Origin: JADGQN01 sp035315185 | Lineage (GTDB): Bacteria > Desulfobacterota > Syntrophorhabdia > Syntrophorhabdales > WCHB1-27 | Assembly: GCA_035315185.1 (NCBI GenBank) | Contig: DATFYE010000203.1 | Coordinates: 61,791-125,790, forward strand | Reading direction: 5' to 3' | DNA length: 64,000 nt | Part shown: in pieces, positions 26,811 to 35,067 of the stretch | Layout: each line of letters starts with the position of its first letter | Numbering within the stretch: the stretch's first letter is position 1 | Program-made: the position numbers and the translations under genes | Notes under the pieces: generated by a model | Seen by the model: only the letters and a program-made list of their open reading frames with translations | Database searches by the model: none | What the model was told of the DNA's origin: nothing

Positions 26811-28199
26811 TCATGCGTCCTGCACGTCGACCCTAAGTTGAGCCGTAATGTCGTATTTTTTGAGTAGCTTCCAGAGGGTTACACGGCTAATACCTAGAAG
26901 GCGGGCTGCCTCTGCTTTGTTGCCTTGTGATTTTTCGAGAGCTGCCACCAGGTCTTTCTCACCAATGTGATGCACACCTCTCCCTGCGTCGCGATCGATA
27001 GAGGGTTGTTTTTTTTCGGACAGAGATGGCAGATGCTGTGGCGCAATGAAAGCATCGTGACATACCACGAACGCATATTCCAAGGCATTTATCAGTTCTC
27101 GGACGTTACCCGGCCACGCATGGGTGATGAGAGTCTTCATCGTCTCCTCAGTAATTCCCTGGATCGCTTTGTCGGTTCGCAGGCGTATGCCTCGGACCAG
27201 ATGGTGCACAAGAAGGGGTATATCCTCGGGTCTCTCCCTGAGCGGTGGCACGGATATGGGTACTACATTGAGCCGGTAGTAAAGGTCTTCACGGAAGCGC
27301 CCTTCCTGGCACATTTGCCAGAGGTTGCGGTGCGTAGCGGCGATGATACGGGTGTCAACAGGAATAGGCGTGAGATCCCCGACTTTCTCGATCTTCTTCT
27401 CCTGCAGCACGCGGAGGAGCTTCACCTGTGTTGAAAGCGGAATATCACCTATCTCGTCCATGAACAAATCGCCGCCGTGTGATGCCTCAAAGCGTCCACG
27501 TCTGTCTCGGTCTGCTCCTGTAAACGCGCCCTTCACGTGGCCGAAGAGTTCGCTCTCGAGGAGCGACTCGCTCAGGGCTGCGCAGCTTACCTTGATGAAG
27601 GGTCCCCTGCTCCTCTTGCCAAGGGCATGGATGGCATTGGCCACCAGTTCTTTTCCGGTTCCGCTCTCTCCGTAAACGATGACCGGGACATCCGACGCTG
27701 CAGCATCCATTATCAGATCGTATAGGGCGAGCATACTCGGGCTTCTTCCCACAATACCTTCAAACACATCCCGGCCCGGCGACACAAGGTCTGCCAACTC
27801 CTTTATAGTCTGCTCCTTTTCGACCAGGGAGGTGATATCCGTGAGCGTTTCCACGCCGCCTATCAGGGCACCATCCTTGGCTTTCAGGACAGCCGCATTC
27901 TTGAGAGCGTAAAGGGGACGGCCATCCTTTGTCTGAAGACAGCATCGCCTTCCCATTATAGATCCAGAATGGTAGAGCTCACAATTGACGTGCATATGGC
28001 CCTCCCCATCCAGAGAGAAGCATTTGTCGCACTTCAAGATGGTGCATGACTGCCCCACAAGCTCTGCTGCAGAGTATCCGGTCATCCTCTCCACAGCCTT
28101 GTTTACCGAAAGGATATTTCCCTCCGGATTGACCACAATGACGCCGTCCATGATCGTATCGATGATTGCCTCAGAATATACCCGAAGAAACGTCTTCAT
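26811..28199 (-). CDS. Sigma-54-dependent transcriptional activator (PAS-AAA-Fis)
   Basis: 462 residues from the ATG at 28199; the frame extends 25 codons further but into the palindromic control region. A PAS domain (about 10-115) contains a Cys group CTILKCDKCFSL that could bind metal or sense redox. The AAA domain (about 145-370) has Walker A GESGTGKE, the sigma-54 contact GAFTGA, Walker B LFMDEIGD and R-fingers. The Fis-type HTH is at the C-terminus (NKAEAARLLGISRVTLWKLLKK). There is no receiver. It is divergent from a dsrC-like/dsrMK-like operon that has a -24/-12 promoter, so this operon is its likely target. Confidence 0.94.
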   Translation of the reverse strand: MKTFLRVYSEAIIDTIMDGVIVVNPEGNILSVNKAVERMTGYSAAELVGQSCTILKCDKCFSLDGEGHMHVNCELYHSGSIMGRRCCLQTKDGRPLYALKNAAVLKAKDGALIGGVETLTDITSLVEKEQTIKELADLVSPGRDVFEGIVGRSPSMLALYDLIMDAAASDVPVIVYGESGTGKELVANAIHALGKRSRGPFIKVSCAALSESLLESELFGHVKGAFTGADRDRRGRFEASHGGDLFMDEIGDIPLSTQVKLLRVLQEKKIEKVGDLTPIPVDTRIIAATHRNLWQMCQEGRFREDLYYRLNVVPISVPPLRERPEDIPLLVHHLVRGIRLRTDKAIQGITEETMKTLITHAWPGNVRELINALEYAFVVCHDAFIAPQHLPSLSEKKQPSIDRDAGRGVHHIGEKDLVAALEKSQGNKAEAARLLGISRVTLWKLLKKYDITAQLRVDVQDA

Positions 28200-28221
28200 G
28201 ATGAACCCATGAATCCCGAAT

Positions 28222-28262
28222 ACCGTTAAGGTGAACGTTAACTTAATATTAACATTAACGGT
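28222..28262. promoter_or_regulatory. Palindromic upstream activating sequence for the sigma-54 regulator
   Basis: Several overlapping GTTAA half-sites form inverted repeats: ACCGTTAA (28222-28229) with TTAACGGT (28255-28262), and CGTTAA (28236-28241) with TTAACG. The site lies about 90-130 bp upstream of the -24/-12 promoter and directly in front of the regulator gene, as expected for enhancer binding with autoregulation. Confidence 0.6.
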
Positions 28263-28350
28263 GCGACTTTGCAAGATAAAATCGTAGTTTCGGCAGCTAT
28301 CTTAGCAGTTTAACTAACGTTTTTGACTGAGCTGCCCACTGCGCAGAACG

Positions 28351-28366
28351 AGGCATACGCGTTGCA
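28351..28366 (+). promoter_or_regulatory. Sigma-54 (-24/-12) promoter for the dsrC-like operon
   Basis: AGGCATACGCGTTGCA carries GG (28352-28353) and GC (28364-28365) separated by exactly 10 bp, with TTGCA intact; the -24 part deviates from TGGCAC by two bases. It lies about 65 bp before the dsrC-like start. Confidence 0.65.
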
Positions 28367-28430
28367 TTTACGGGAGATAGTCTATCAGGAGAATGAATAG
28401 AAACTAAGAAGGATCATGAAAGGAGAGGCT

Positions 28431-28736
28431 ATGATTGCAGAAATGGATGACGAAGGATTTCTTGTGCAACCGGATATGTGGACGAGGGGCGTTGCAGAGT
28501 CAATCGCTACAGCAGTGTTGCCGGGGAAGTTAGAAGACGATCACTGGAAAGTGATCGATTACCTGAGAGATTACTTCTCCCGGTATAACACGGTTCCACC
28601 GTTGAGAATGCTCTGTAAAGGGACGGGGGTAGACTTGCCCTATCTCCGTAAGCTTTTTCCATGCGGCCTGATCAATGGTGCATGTAAGATAGCTGGCCTT
28701 CCCAGAGCTATACTCCGGGGCCTTCTCTATCCCTAG
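28431..28736 (+). CDS. DsrC-like protein lacking the terminal cysteine
   Basis: 101 residues from the ATG at 28431 (AGGAGAGG just upstream); an ATG at 28416 is possible but poorly spaced. The body matches DsrC (DDEGFLVQPDMWTRGVAESIA, DDHWKVIDYLRDYF, PPLRMLCKGTG). The C-terminal arm reads LFPCGLINGACKIAGLPRA and then diverges, so the upstream arm Cys (GACK) remains but the penultimate Cys of true DsrC (GCV end) is gone; an extra Cys appears in LFPCG. It cannot form the usual DsrC trisulfide in the same way. It precedes a dsrMK-like pair under a sigma-54 promoter. Confidence 0.87.
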   Translation: MIAEMDDEGFLVQPDMWTRGVAESIATAVLPGKLEDDHWKVIDYLRDYFSRYNTVPPLRMLCKGTGVDLPYLRKLFPCGLINGACKIAGLPRAILRGLLYP

Positions 28737-28895
28737 CAAATATGGATGCTTCTCTAATATTTTTTTTGGAGTATATCAGCCAGGGAGAACCAGCAGCATG
28801 CTGAGGAATCGCGTTGACAATTTTGCCACTTCCCAGGTTCTTTTTTGGGGAACGCACTGCCGAGCCGAATTTAACAGCCTAGAAAGGAGAATAAG

Positions 28896-29819
28896 GTGGG
28901 TAATACTCTATTAGTGATGTTGACCTATGTGGCCTATGTGTTTATTGTCGTAATGTACGGAAAAAAGGTATATCGCTTTGCCAGCTTGCCCCCGCACTTG
29001 CGGTGGGACCTGTATCCGGTAATGCACGAACCCAAATATAAATATGGAGGGTCATATTACGAGCATCCCCAGTGGTGGGCTAAACACCGGCCGAGGAGTG
29101 TCGTCAGAAGTTTCTTTTGGGTTCTCAAAGATACCTTCTATCTCGGGGAATACTTCCACAAGAACAGAGGATACTGGTTCTGGCTCCTCCCCTGGCACCT
29201 CGGGTTCATATTGATCATCACGCTGCACATTCTCTGTTTTCTGGCCGCCGTTGCCATGGTCCTCGGCCTTTCCGTGGCCGCCGGCTCATCCGACCTTGCA
29301 GGCAGAATCTTCTACTATTTCATTTTGTTGTCGGGAATTTGTAGTTTTGTTCTTGGAGCCTTTGGGAGCATCGGTATGCTCGTAAAGAGAGTGAGCAATA
29401 GGGATTTGAGGGAATTCGCCTCGCCTATGAACTACTTCAGCTACCTCTTCACACTCGTCGTATTCCTCAGCGGGTTATACGCCTGGTACTACGTCGATCC
29501 CACATTCTCAGAGTACAGGGAGTTTTGGACGGGTGTCATCACCTTCTCCCCCAAAGGTGTGCAAGGGGGATCGGTTGTTCATATCGTCCTCTTCGACCTG
29601 TTTCTCCTCTATCTGCCGCTTACCCGCTCCATGCACTACATCAGCAGGTTTTTTGCCTTTTTTTGGGTCTATTGGGATGATGCGCCCAACGTCAAAGGTA
29701 GCGAAACCGAGAAGAAGATTCAAGCATTGCTCGACCAGCCTGTGAGCTGGTCAGCCCCGCACATTCAGTCCGGGAAGAAATGGACCGATTTGGCATCAGG
29801 GATGCCAACCACAGACTAA
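28896..29819 (+). CDS. DsrM/NarI-like membrane cytochrome b subunit, module 1
   Basis: 307 residues, GTG start with AAAGGAGA upstream. About five to six membrane helices with His residues (LLPWHLGFILIITLHILCF; MHYISRFFAFFW), as in NarI/DsrM haem b proteins. The C-terminus (VSWSAPHIQSGKKWTDLA) is shared with the second DsrM-like protein at 37264-38148 but not with canonical DsrM at 39836-40822. It should exchange electrons between menaquinone and the DsrK-like protein encoded 9 bp downstream. Confidence 0.88.
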   Translation: MGNTLLVMLTYVAYVFIVVMYGKKVYRFASLPPHLRWDLYPVMHEPKYKYGGSYYEHPQWWAKHRPRSVVRSFFWVLKDTFYLGEYFHKNRGYWFWLLPWHLGFILIITLHILCFLAAVAMVLGLSVAAGSSDLAGRIFYYFILLSGICSFVLGAFGSIGMLVKRVSNRDLREFASPMNYFSYLFTLVVFLSGLYAWYYVDPTFSEYREFWTGVITFSPKGVQGGSVVHIVLFDLFLLYLPLTRSMHYISRFFAFFWVYWDDAPNVKGSETEKKIQALLDQPVSWSAPHIQSGKKWTDLASGMPTTD

Positions 29820-29828
29820 CTCGCGAGG

Positions 29829-31442
29829 GTGACTATGAGAAACGGAACAGGCATAAACGACATTAGCAAAGAGTGTGACCAATTGGCCAAGATCACGAAA
29901 GAAGGCTTGATGAAACTTCCCTATCCCTATGATCAGGGAGAGATGGAGCCGAAAGTGAAGCTGCTTTCAGACCAGGAGAAGGGCCTTTTCGAAACCTCAC
30001 TCGATGGTGTCTCAGCAATCCTCATACCGAAACCGAAGAATAAAGCGGAGGAGGATGAACTGTGTCGCAAGTTCCTTTCAGGATTTAGGAAACTGCTTAC
30101 CAAAGAGAATAACTGGACCTTCCTGCAGCCTCTCATGCACTCTCTGGATTATTGCGGTAAGTGTCTGAGCTGCAGCGATGAATGCCCAGTTTACATCTCC
30201 AGCGGTAGGCAAGACATTTATCGCCCGAGCTATCGTTCGGAATTATTGCGACGCATCAAAGGAAGGTATATAGACGGGACGGGTGGGTTCTCTTCCTGGT
30301 TTCAAGGCAATGGTGTCGAGCTGAACTGGGCAACGATCGCCCGTTTAGCTGAATTGGCCTATCGATGCACGCTGTGCCGCAGATGCACCCAGGTCTGTAG
30401 TAGAGGCATAGACAATGGCTTGATCACGCATGAGATCAGAAAGATATTCAGCCAGGAGATGGGCATTGCACCCAAGGAACTTCATACAAAAGGGACGGTG
30501 CAACAATTACGAACCGGCTCGAGTACGGGGATGACGCCGGCCGCTTTGGGGAACATCGTGGAATTCATTCAAGATGAGATCCGGGAGAAAACGGGGATGA
30601 ACATAGCGGTACCCGTTGATAAAGAGGGAGCCGACGTTCTCCTGATTCACAATGCCGGAGAGTACATAGCCTGGCCGGAAAACCCTGCAGCTTTCGCCAT
30701 CATTCTTGAAGCGGCTGGCATAGACTGGACATTGTCAAGTGACCTCCTGGGTTACGATGGTGTAAACTACGGCGTCTGGTATGACGATGTACAGTTTTCG
30801 CGCGTTGCAGTCAAGCATGCCCAGATAGCGAAGAAGCTTAAGGTAAACCGGATCGTCGTCGGTGAGTGCGGGCACGCGCACAAAGCGCTCATCACCGTCG
30901 CCGACAGAATCCTCACGGGTGATCTTAACATCCCCCGCGAGAGCTGCCTTCCTTTACTCGAGGACATCGTACTTAACGGGAAGCTCAAGCTTGACCCGGA
31001 ACGGAACGATTTCCTCGTTACTCTTCACGATCCCTGCAATATGGTTCGGCTGATGGGCATCGTGGAGCCACAAAGGCGGATCCTGCGAAAGATTTGCCCG
31101 CAATTCAGAGAGATGACACCACACGGCGTGAAAAACTATTGCTGCGGAGGTGGGAGTGGTTTTGCGATAATGACTTCCAAAAGCTTCGCAAGCTGGCGAT
31201 CAACCATTTCGGGAAGGATGAAACTGAAACAGACGTTGGACGTTTTTCAACATGAGAGTGCACCTGAGATCAAGAAATACGTGTGCGCTCCATGCTCCAA
31301 CTGCAAAGGCCAAATAAGGGAGTTATTCAACGATTACAAGCTCTGGGAGACGTGCGGCGTGCTCTATGGCGGCCTTGTTGAGTTGATAGTGAACGCCATG
31401 GTGGATATAAAGCAGCCGTTCATTGAGTGGGAGTGGCACTGA
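29829..31442 (+). CDS. DsrK/HdrD-like iron-sulfur protein, module 1
   Basis: 537 residues. Ferredoxin-type clusters: CGKCLSCSDECP (about 114) and CTLCRRCTQVCS (about 181). The HdrD/CCG-type catalytic motifs for the special [4Fe-4S] cluster follow: HDPCNMVR, NYCCGGGSGF and CAPCSNCKGQ. With the adjacent DsrM-like subunit it forms a membrane-bound disulfide or thiol reductase, by analogy acting on the DsrC-like protein encoded first in this operon. It is a close paralogue of 38145-39755. Confidence 0.9.
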   Translation: MTMRNGTGINDISKECDQLAKITKEGLMKLPYPYDQGEMEPKVKLLSDQEKGLFETSLDGVSAILIPKPKNKAEEDELCRKFLSGFRKLLTKENNWTFLQPLMHSLDYCGKCLSCSDECPVYISSGRQDIYRPSYRSELLRRIKGRYIDGTGGFSSWFQGNGVELNWATIARLAELAYRCTLCRRCTQVCSRGIDNGLITHEIRKIFSQEMGIAPKELHTKGTVQQLRTGSSTGMTPAALGNIVEFIQDEIREKTGMNIAVPVDKEGADVLLIHNAGEYIAWPENPAAFAIILEAAGIDWTLSSDLLGYDGVNYGVWYDDVQFSRVAVKHAQIAKKLKVNRIVVGECGHAHKALITVADRILTGDLNIPRESCLPLLEDIVLNGKLKLDPERNDFLVTLHDPCNMVRLMGIVEPQRRILRKICPQFREMTPHGVKNYCCGGGSGFAIMTSKSFASWRSTISGRMKLKQTLDVFQHESAPEIKKYVCAPCSNCKGQIRELFNDYKLWETCGVLYGGLVELIVNAMVDIKQPFIEWEWH

Positions 31443-31459
31443 TCGAAGAAGTCAAGAAA

Positions 31460-32362
31460 TCAATGAGTGGGGGGCGCCTGAGCCTTTTCCAGGGCCATGT
31501 CTACGAATGCCTTTAAAGCACGAGAAAAGTATCGGTCCTTGTGGTGAATGAAATAGAAGCGGTGGGCCATTTCCACCTCAGTGAAAGGTTTTGCCTTGAA
31601 GGCATTGGCCTCAACCTCCAGCTTGACCACATGTTCGTCCAGAATACCGATTCCAGCCCCGCTCTTCACCATGCTCTGGATGGCGACGGTACTGGCGGAT
31701 TCCATGATAACCAACGGCGTGATCCCGCGCCTCTCGAAGGCGTCATCTACCAGTTGTCGTTCGGAAGAGCCTGGCTCACGTAAAATAAGCGGCTCTCCAT
31801 TGAGTTCGTTGAGGGTGACCGACTCCCGTGTTGCCAGCTTATGTTTGTTGGGGATGATGGCCATGAGCACATCGCTTACGACTTCCTGGACCGTTAGCTT
31901 GTTGTTATGAGGGTGGTAGGCCACAAAAGCGACATCATTTTTGTGGAGAAGCGTATCTTCTATGATCTGGGTGGAATTACCGGAGCTGACCTGAATGAAG
32001 ACCTTCGGGTACTTTCTATGGAACGCCTTCAGCAGGACCGGCAGATAGTAATCTGCAAAAGAGTAAGAAGCTGCTATGCGCACGGTTCCCCGGGCTAAAC
32101 CCTTCAGGTCTGCGATGACCTCGTCCGCGCGGCGCGCTAAATCAAGAACCTGAGTGGCAATGTCTAAAAGAACTTTTCCTTCCGCAGTGAGGAGCGCTTT
32201 TTTTCCGGTTCTTTCGAAAAACTTTATATTGTGGTAGTCTTCCAGGTTCTTGATCTGCAGAGTAACGGCTGGCTGAGTCATGTGGAGTTTTTCAGAAGCT
32301 GCGCTGAAGCTACCGGTTTCAGCTACTTCACAAAAAACCCGAAGCTGGTGTAAGTTCACCAT
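31460..32362 (-). CDS. LysR-family transcriptional regulator divergent from dsrAB
   Basis: 300 residues: N-terminal winged helix (LHQLRVFCEVAETGSFSAASEKLHMTQPAVTLQIKNLE) and a C-terminal periplasmic-binding-type effector domain (GTVRIAASYSFADYYLPVLLKAF onward), like the CysB/CysL/CbbR group. Its start codon lies 12 bp from the 40-bp element that also precedes sat, so it is the prime candidate to bind both copies and control both sulfate-reduction operons and itself. The effector may be a sulfur intermediate; not visible from sequence. Convergent with dsrK-like gene 1, 17 bp apart. Confidence 0.93.
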   Translation of the reverse strand: MVNLHQLRVFCEVAETGSFSAASEKLHMTQPAVTLQIKNLEDYHNIKFFERTGKKALLTAEGKVLLDIATQVLDLARRADEVIADLKGLARGTVRIAASYSFADYYLPVLLKAFHRKYPKVFIQVSSGNSTQIIEDTLLHKNDVAFVAYHPHNNKLTVQEVVSDVLMAIIPNKHKLATRESVTLNELNGEPLILREPGSSERQLVDDAFERRGITPLVIMESASTVAIQSMVKSGAGIGILDEHVVKLEVEANAFKAKPFTEVEMAHRFYFIHHKDRYFSRALKAFVDMALEKAQAPPTH

Positions 32363-32374
32363 AGTGTTGAAGAA

Positions 32375-32435
32375 GAACTTATAGATATCATAAAAATTAA
32401 TGAATTGACTTATAATAGTCGTCCCAGCATAGTAA
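32375..32435 (+). promoter_or_regulatory. dsrA promoter with 40-bp element identical to that before sat
   Basis: Bases 32375-32414 equal 15423-15462 exactly. The -35 TTGACT lies at 32405-32410; the best -10 is weak (TAGTAA at 32430-32435, 19-bp spacer). The element is placed between lysR and dsrA, where a LysR protein would be expected to bind and to control both directions. Confidence 0.75.
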
Positions 32436-32523
32436 TGTCAAGCGCTTTGTTTTATGATGTAGTCTAGAGAAGTAGCTGTATACACGGCAGGTTAGGCCTG
32501 ACAATTTTGGAAAGGAGGAAGAG

Positions 32524-33687
32524 ATGAGCGACGAAACCCCCCTCTTAGATGAACTAGAAAAAGGACCCTGGCCCAGTTACGTCAAGGAGATCAAGCGAGC
32601 GGCCAAGAGGAGCCCTGCATCCAAGGACCTGCTCAGGATCCAGGAACAGTCGTACAAGGACAGAGTAACCCACTGGAAGCATGGCGGGATCGTGGGTGTG
32701 ACCGGGTACGGCGCCGGTGTCATCGGCCGGTACTGTGACGCGCCGGAAAAGTTTCCCGAGGTAACCGCGTTCCACACGATGCGGATCAACCAGCCGGCAG
32801 GCTGGTTCTATACCACCAAGGCGCTGAGGAAGGTCTGCGACATCTGGGAAAAGTACGGCAGCGGCATGACGAATTTCCACGGCGCTACGGGGGATATCAT
32901 CCTCCTCGGAACGACCACGGAGAACCTCCAGCCTTGCTTCGACGAACTCACGGAAGCGGGCTTTGACCTGGGAGGCTCAGGCTCAGCCCTCCGTACACCG
33001 GCCGCCTGTGTAGGCCAGGCACGCTGCGAGTGGGCAAACATCGACACCATGGCCCTCATCCACGACCTGACCATGACGTACCAGGATGAGATCCACCGGC
33101 CGCGTTGGCCCTACAAGTTCAAGATCAAAGCCTCGGGGTGCCCTAACGATTGCGTAGCTGCCATAGCCCGGGCAGACTTCACCATCATCGGCACTTGGCG
33201 CGATGCCTTGCGGATCGACCAGGCCGCCGTGAAGCAGTACGTGAACGACGGCATGGATATCGTCTCCCTGGTGGTGAACAATTGCCCGACGGAAGCCCTG
33301 GCGTGGAACGAAAAGAGCTCCACGCTGGTGCTCAAGGCAGACGACTGCGTACGCTGTATGCATTGCATCAATATGATGCCCAAGGCGTTGCGCCCCGGCC
33401 TCCAGAAAGGGGCGACCATCCTGATCGGCGGCAAGGCGCCTATCCTTAAAGGCGCCAACCTCTCCTGGGTGCTCGTGCCCTTTATGGAGATAACGCCTCC
33501 CTATACGGAGATGAAAGAGCTGCTTGCGAAGATCTGGGACTGGTGGGATGAACACGGAAAGACCAGAGAGAGGCTCGCCGAACTGATCGAACGAATCGGG
33601 CTGAAGGAGTTTCTCCGCGCGGTGGATATCAAGCCCGTGCCGCAGATGATCAACAAGCCGAGGGCGAACCCCTACGTGTTCTTTTAA
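32524..33687 (+). CDS. dsrA: Dissimilatory sulfite reductase, alpha subunit
   Basis: 387 residues, somewhat shorter than the ~400-440 of many DsrA. Sirohaem/[4Fe-4S] ligands appear as CVGQARC (about 162-168) and SGCPNDC (about 206-210). A ferredoxin insertion carries NNCPTEAL and CVRCMHCINMMP (about 258-292). With DsrB it reduces sulfite, delivering sulfur to DsrC. Site GGAAAGGAGGA precedes the ATG. The presence of dsrD and the lack of dsrEFH and dsrL nearby indicate the reductive type. Confidence 0.98.
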   Translation: MSDETPLLDELEKGPWPSYVKEIKRAAKRSPASKDLLRIQEQSYKDRVTHWKHGGIVGVTGYGAGVIGRYCDAPEKFPEVTAFHTMRINQPAGWFYTTKALRKVCDIWEKYGSGMTNFHGATGDIILLGTTTENLQPCFDELTEAGFDLGGSGSALRTPAACVGQARCEWANIDTMALIHDLTMTYQDEIHRPRWPYKFKIKASGCPNDCVAAIARADFTIIGTWRDALRIDQAAVKQYVNDGMDIVSLVVNNCPTEALAWNEKSSTLVLKADDCVRCMHCINMMPKALRPGLQKGATILIGGKAPILKGANLSWVLVPFMEITPPYTEMKELLAKIWDWWDEHGKTRERLAELIERIGLKEFLRAVDIKPVPQMINKPRANPYVFF

Positions 33688-33717
33688 TCATTATGACGAG
33701 AGAGAGGAGGATACATC

Positions 33718-34782
33718 ATGCGTAAAACAGACATCGGACCACCCGATTACCGGACTATGCTTCCGGACGTGATCGCGAAGAATTACGGTCAGTGGAAATA
33801 TCATGAAATTGTCAAAGCCGGAGTGCTCAAACATGTATCCGAAACAGGCGATGAGGTCTACACGGTGCGGGCGGGCTCTCCACGGCTCGTCAGTATCGAT
33901 TTCATACGGGATGCCTGCGACGTTGCAGACAAATACTGTGACGGCCACCTCCGTTTTACGAGCCGCCACAACGTAGAGTTTTTGACCCCCAACAAGCAAA
34001 ATGTTGAGCCACTCATCCAGGCTCTCGGTAAGCTGGGTATGCCCGTGGGCGGCACCGGCGACTGCATATCCAATATCGTCCACACCCAGGGATGGATACA
34101 CTGTCACAGCGCTGCCACCGACGCCTCGGGTATCGTGAAGGCGATCATGGATGGCCTCTATGATCACTTTACGAACATGAAGCTGCCCAATCACTTAAGA
34201 ATCTCCCTGGCTTGCTGCATCAATATGTGCGGCGCCATACACTGTTCCGACCTGGCGGTGGTGGGTGTGCACACAAAGCCCCCGAGACCGGATCACCAGA
34301 AGGTACTTGCCCAGTGTGAGATTCCGACCACGATACAGTCCTGCCCGACCGGCGCGGTACGGCGTCACCCGGATGCGAACATCAAGAGCGTGGTGGTAAA
34401 AGAAGATCTCTGCATGTATTGCGCCAACTGCTTCACGGTCTGCCCCGCGATGCCGCTTGCCGATGCGGAGGCGGATGGTGTTGCGATCTACGCCGGCGGC
34501 AAGGTTTCCAATGCGCGCAAACCGCCGATGTTCTCAAGAATGGTGGTCCCGTTCCTTCCGAACCATCCACCCCGGTGGCCCGAGGTTGTCGATGTGTTAA
34601 AGAAGATCGTCGAGGTCTATGCGGCGAGTGCGAAGCCTTCAGAGCGGCTCGGGGAGTGGATCGAGCGGATAGGCTGGGAGGCCTTCTTCAGGCGCACAGA
34701 GATACCGTTTACCGAGCAGCATATCGATGATTTTACTCATGCGGTGGAGACGTACAGGACAACCACGCAGTTCAAGTGGTAA
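33718..34782 (+). CDS. dsrB: Dissimilatory sulfite reductase, beta subunit
   Basis: 354 residues. Cysteine motifs GWIHCHSAATDASG (about 125-138) and SLACCINMCGAIHC (about 163-176) hold the sirohaem-coupled cluster; the ferredoxin part is SCPTGAV and CMYCANCFTVCP (about 209-245). It forms the alpha2beta2 enzyme with DsrA. Start 30 bp after dsrA with AGAGAGGAGGA. Confidence 0.98.
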   Translation: MRKTDIGPPDYRTMLPDVIAKNYGQWKYHEIVKAGVLKHVSETGDEVYTVRAGSPRLVSIDFIRDACDVADKYCDGHLRFTSRHNVEFLTPNKQNVEPLIQALGKLGMPVGGTGDCISNIVHTQGWIHCHSAATDASGIVKAIMDGLYDHFTNMKLPNHLRISLACCINMCGAIHCSDLAVVGVHTKPPRPDHQKVLAQCEIPTTIQSCPTGAVRRHPDANIKSVVVKEDLCMYCANCFTVCPAMPLADAEADGVAIYAGGKVSNARKPPMFSRMVVPFLPNHPPRWPEVVDVLKKIVEVYAASAKPSERLGEWIERIGWEAFFRRTEIPFTEQHIDDFTHAVETYRTTTQFKW

Positions 34783-34800
34783 ACCTCAGGAGGTGGTCGC

Positions 34801-35004
34801 GTGGCTGAAGAGATATCCGAAGAACTGAAGCAGAAAGTGATCCAGTACTTGGAGACGGTGAGCAAGTCGAAAAACCGGGAGGTCGCGAAGGCAATCGGCG
34901 AAGACAAAGCGCTTGTCGACAAGGCCGTTGCGGCGCTGGCGAAAGAGGACAAGATCGAATATATCTATCTGGGCGCCTCGTTCATCAAGTTGAAGGGAAA
35001 GTAG
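34801..35004 (+). CDS. dsrD: DsrD, winged-helix sulfite-reductase activator
   Basis: 67 residues, GTG start with CAGGAGGTGG upstream, 18 bp after dsrB. The winged-helix pattern is clear (ISEELKQKVIQYLETVSKSKNREVAKAIGEDKALVDKAVAALAKEDKIEYIYLG). Recent work treats DsrD as an allosteric activator of DsrAB rather than a DNA-binding protein. It is a marker for sulfite reduction as opposed to sulfur oxidation. Confidence 0.97.
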   Translation: MAEEISEELKQKVIQYLETVSKSKNREVAKAIGEDKALVDKAVAALAKEDKIEYIYLGASFIKLKGK

Positions 35005-35067
35005 ACAAAGACGGTTGAGCAGTTGAATGGTTGACTGGTAAAAACGGGAAGAAGGACAAACAGACGA

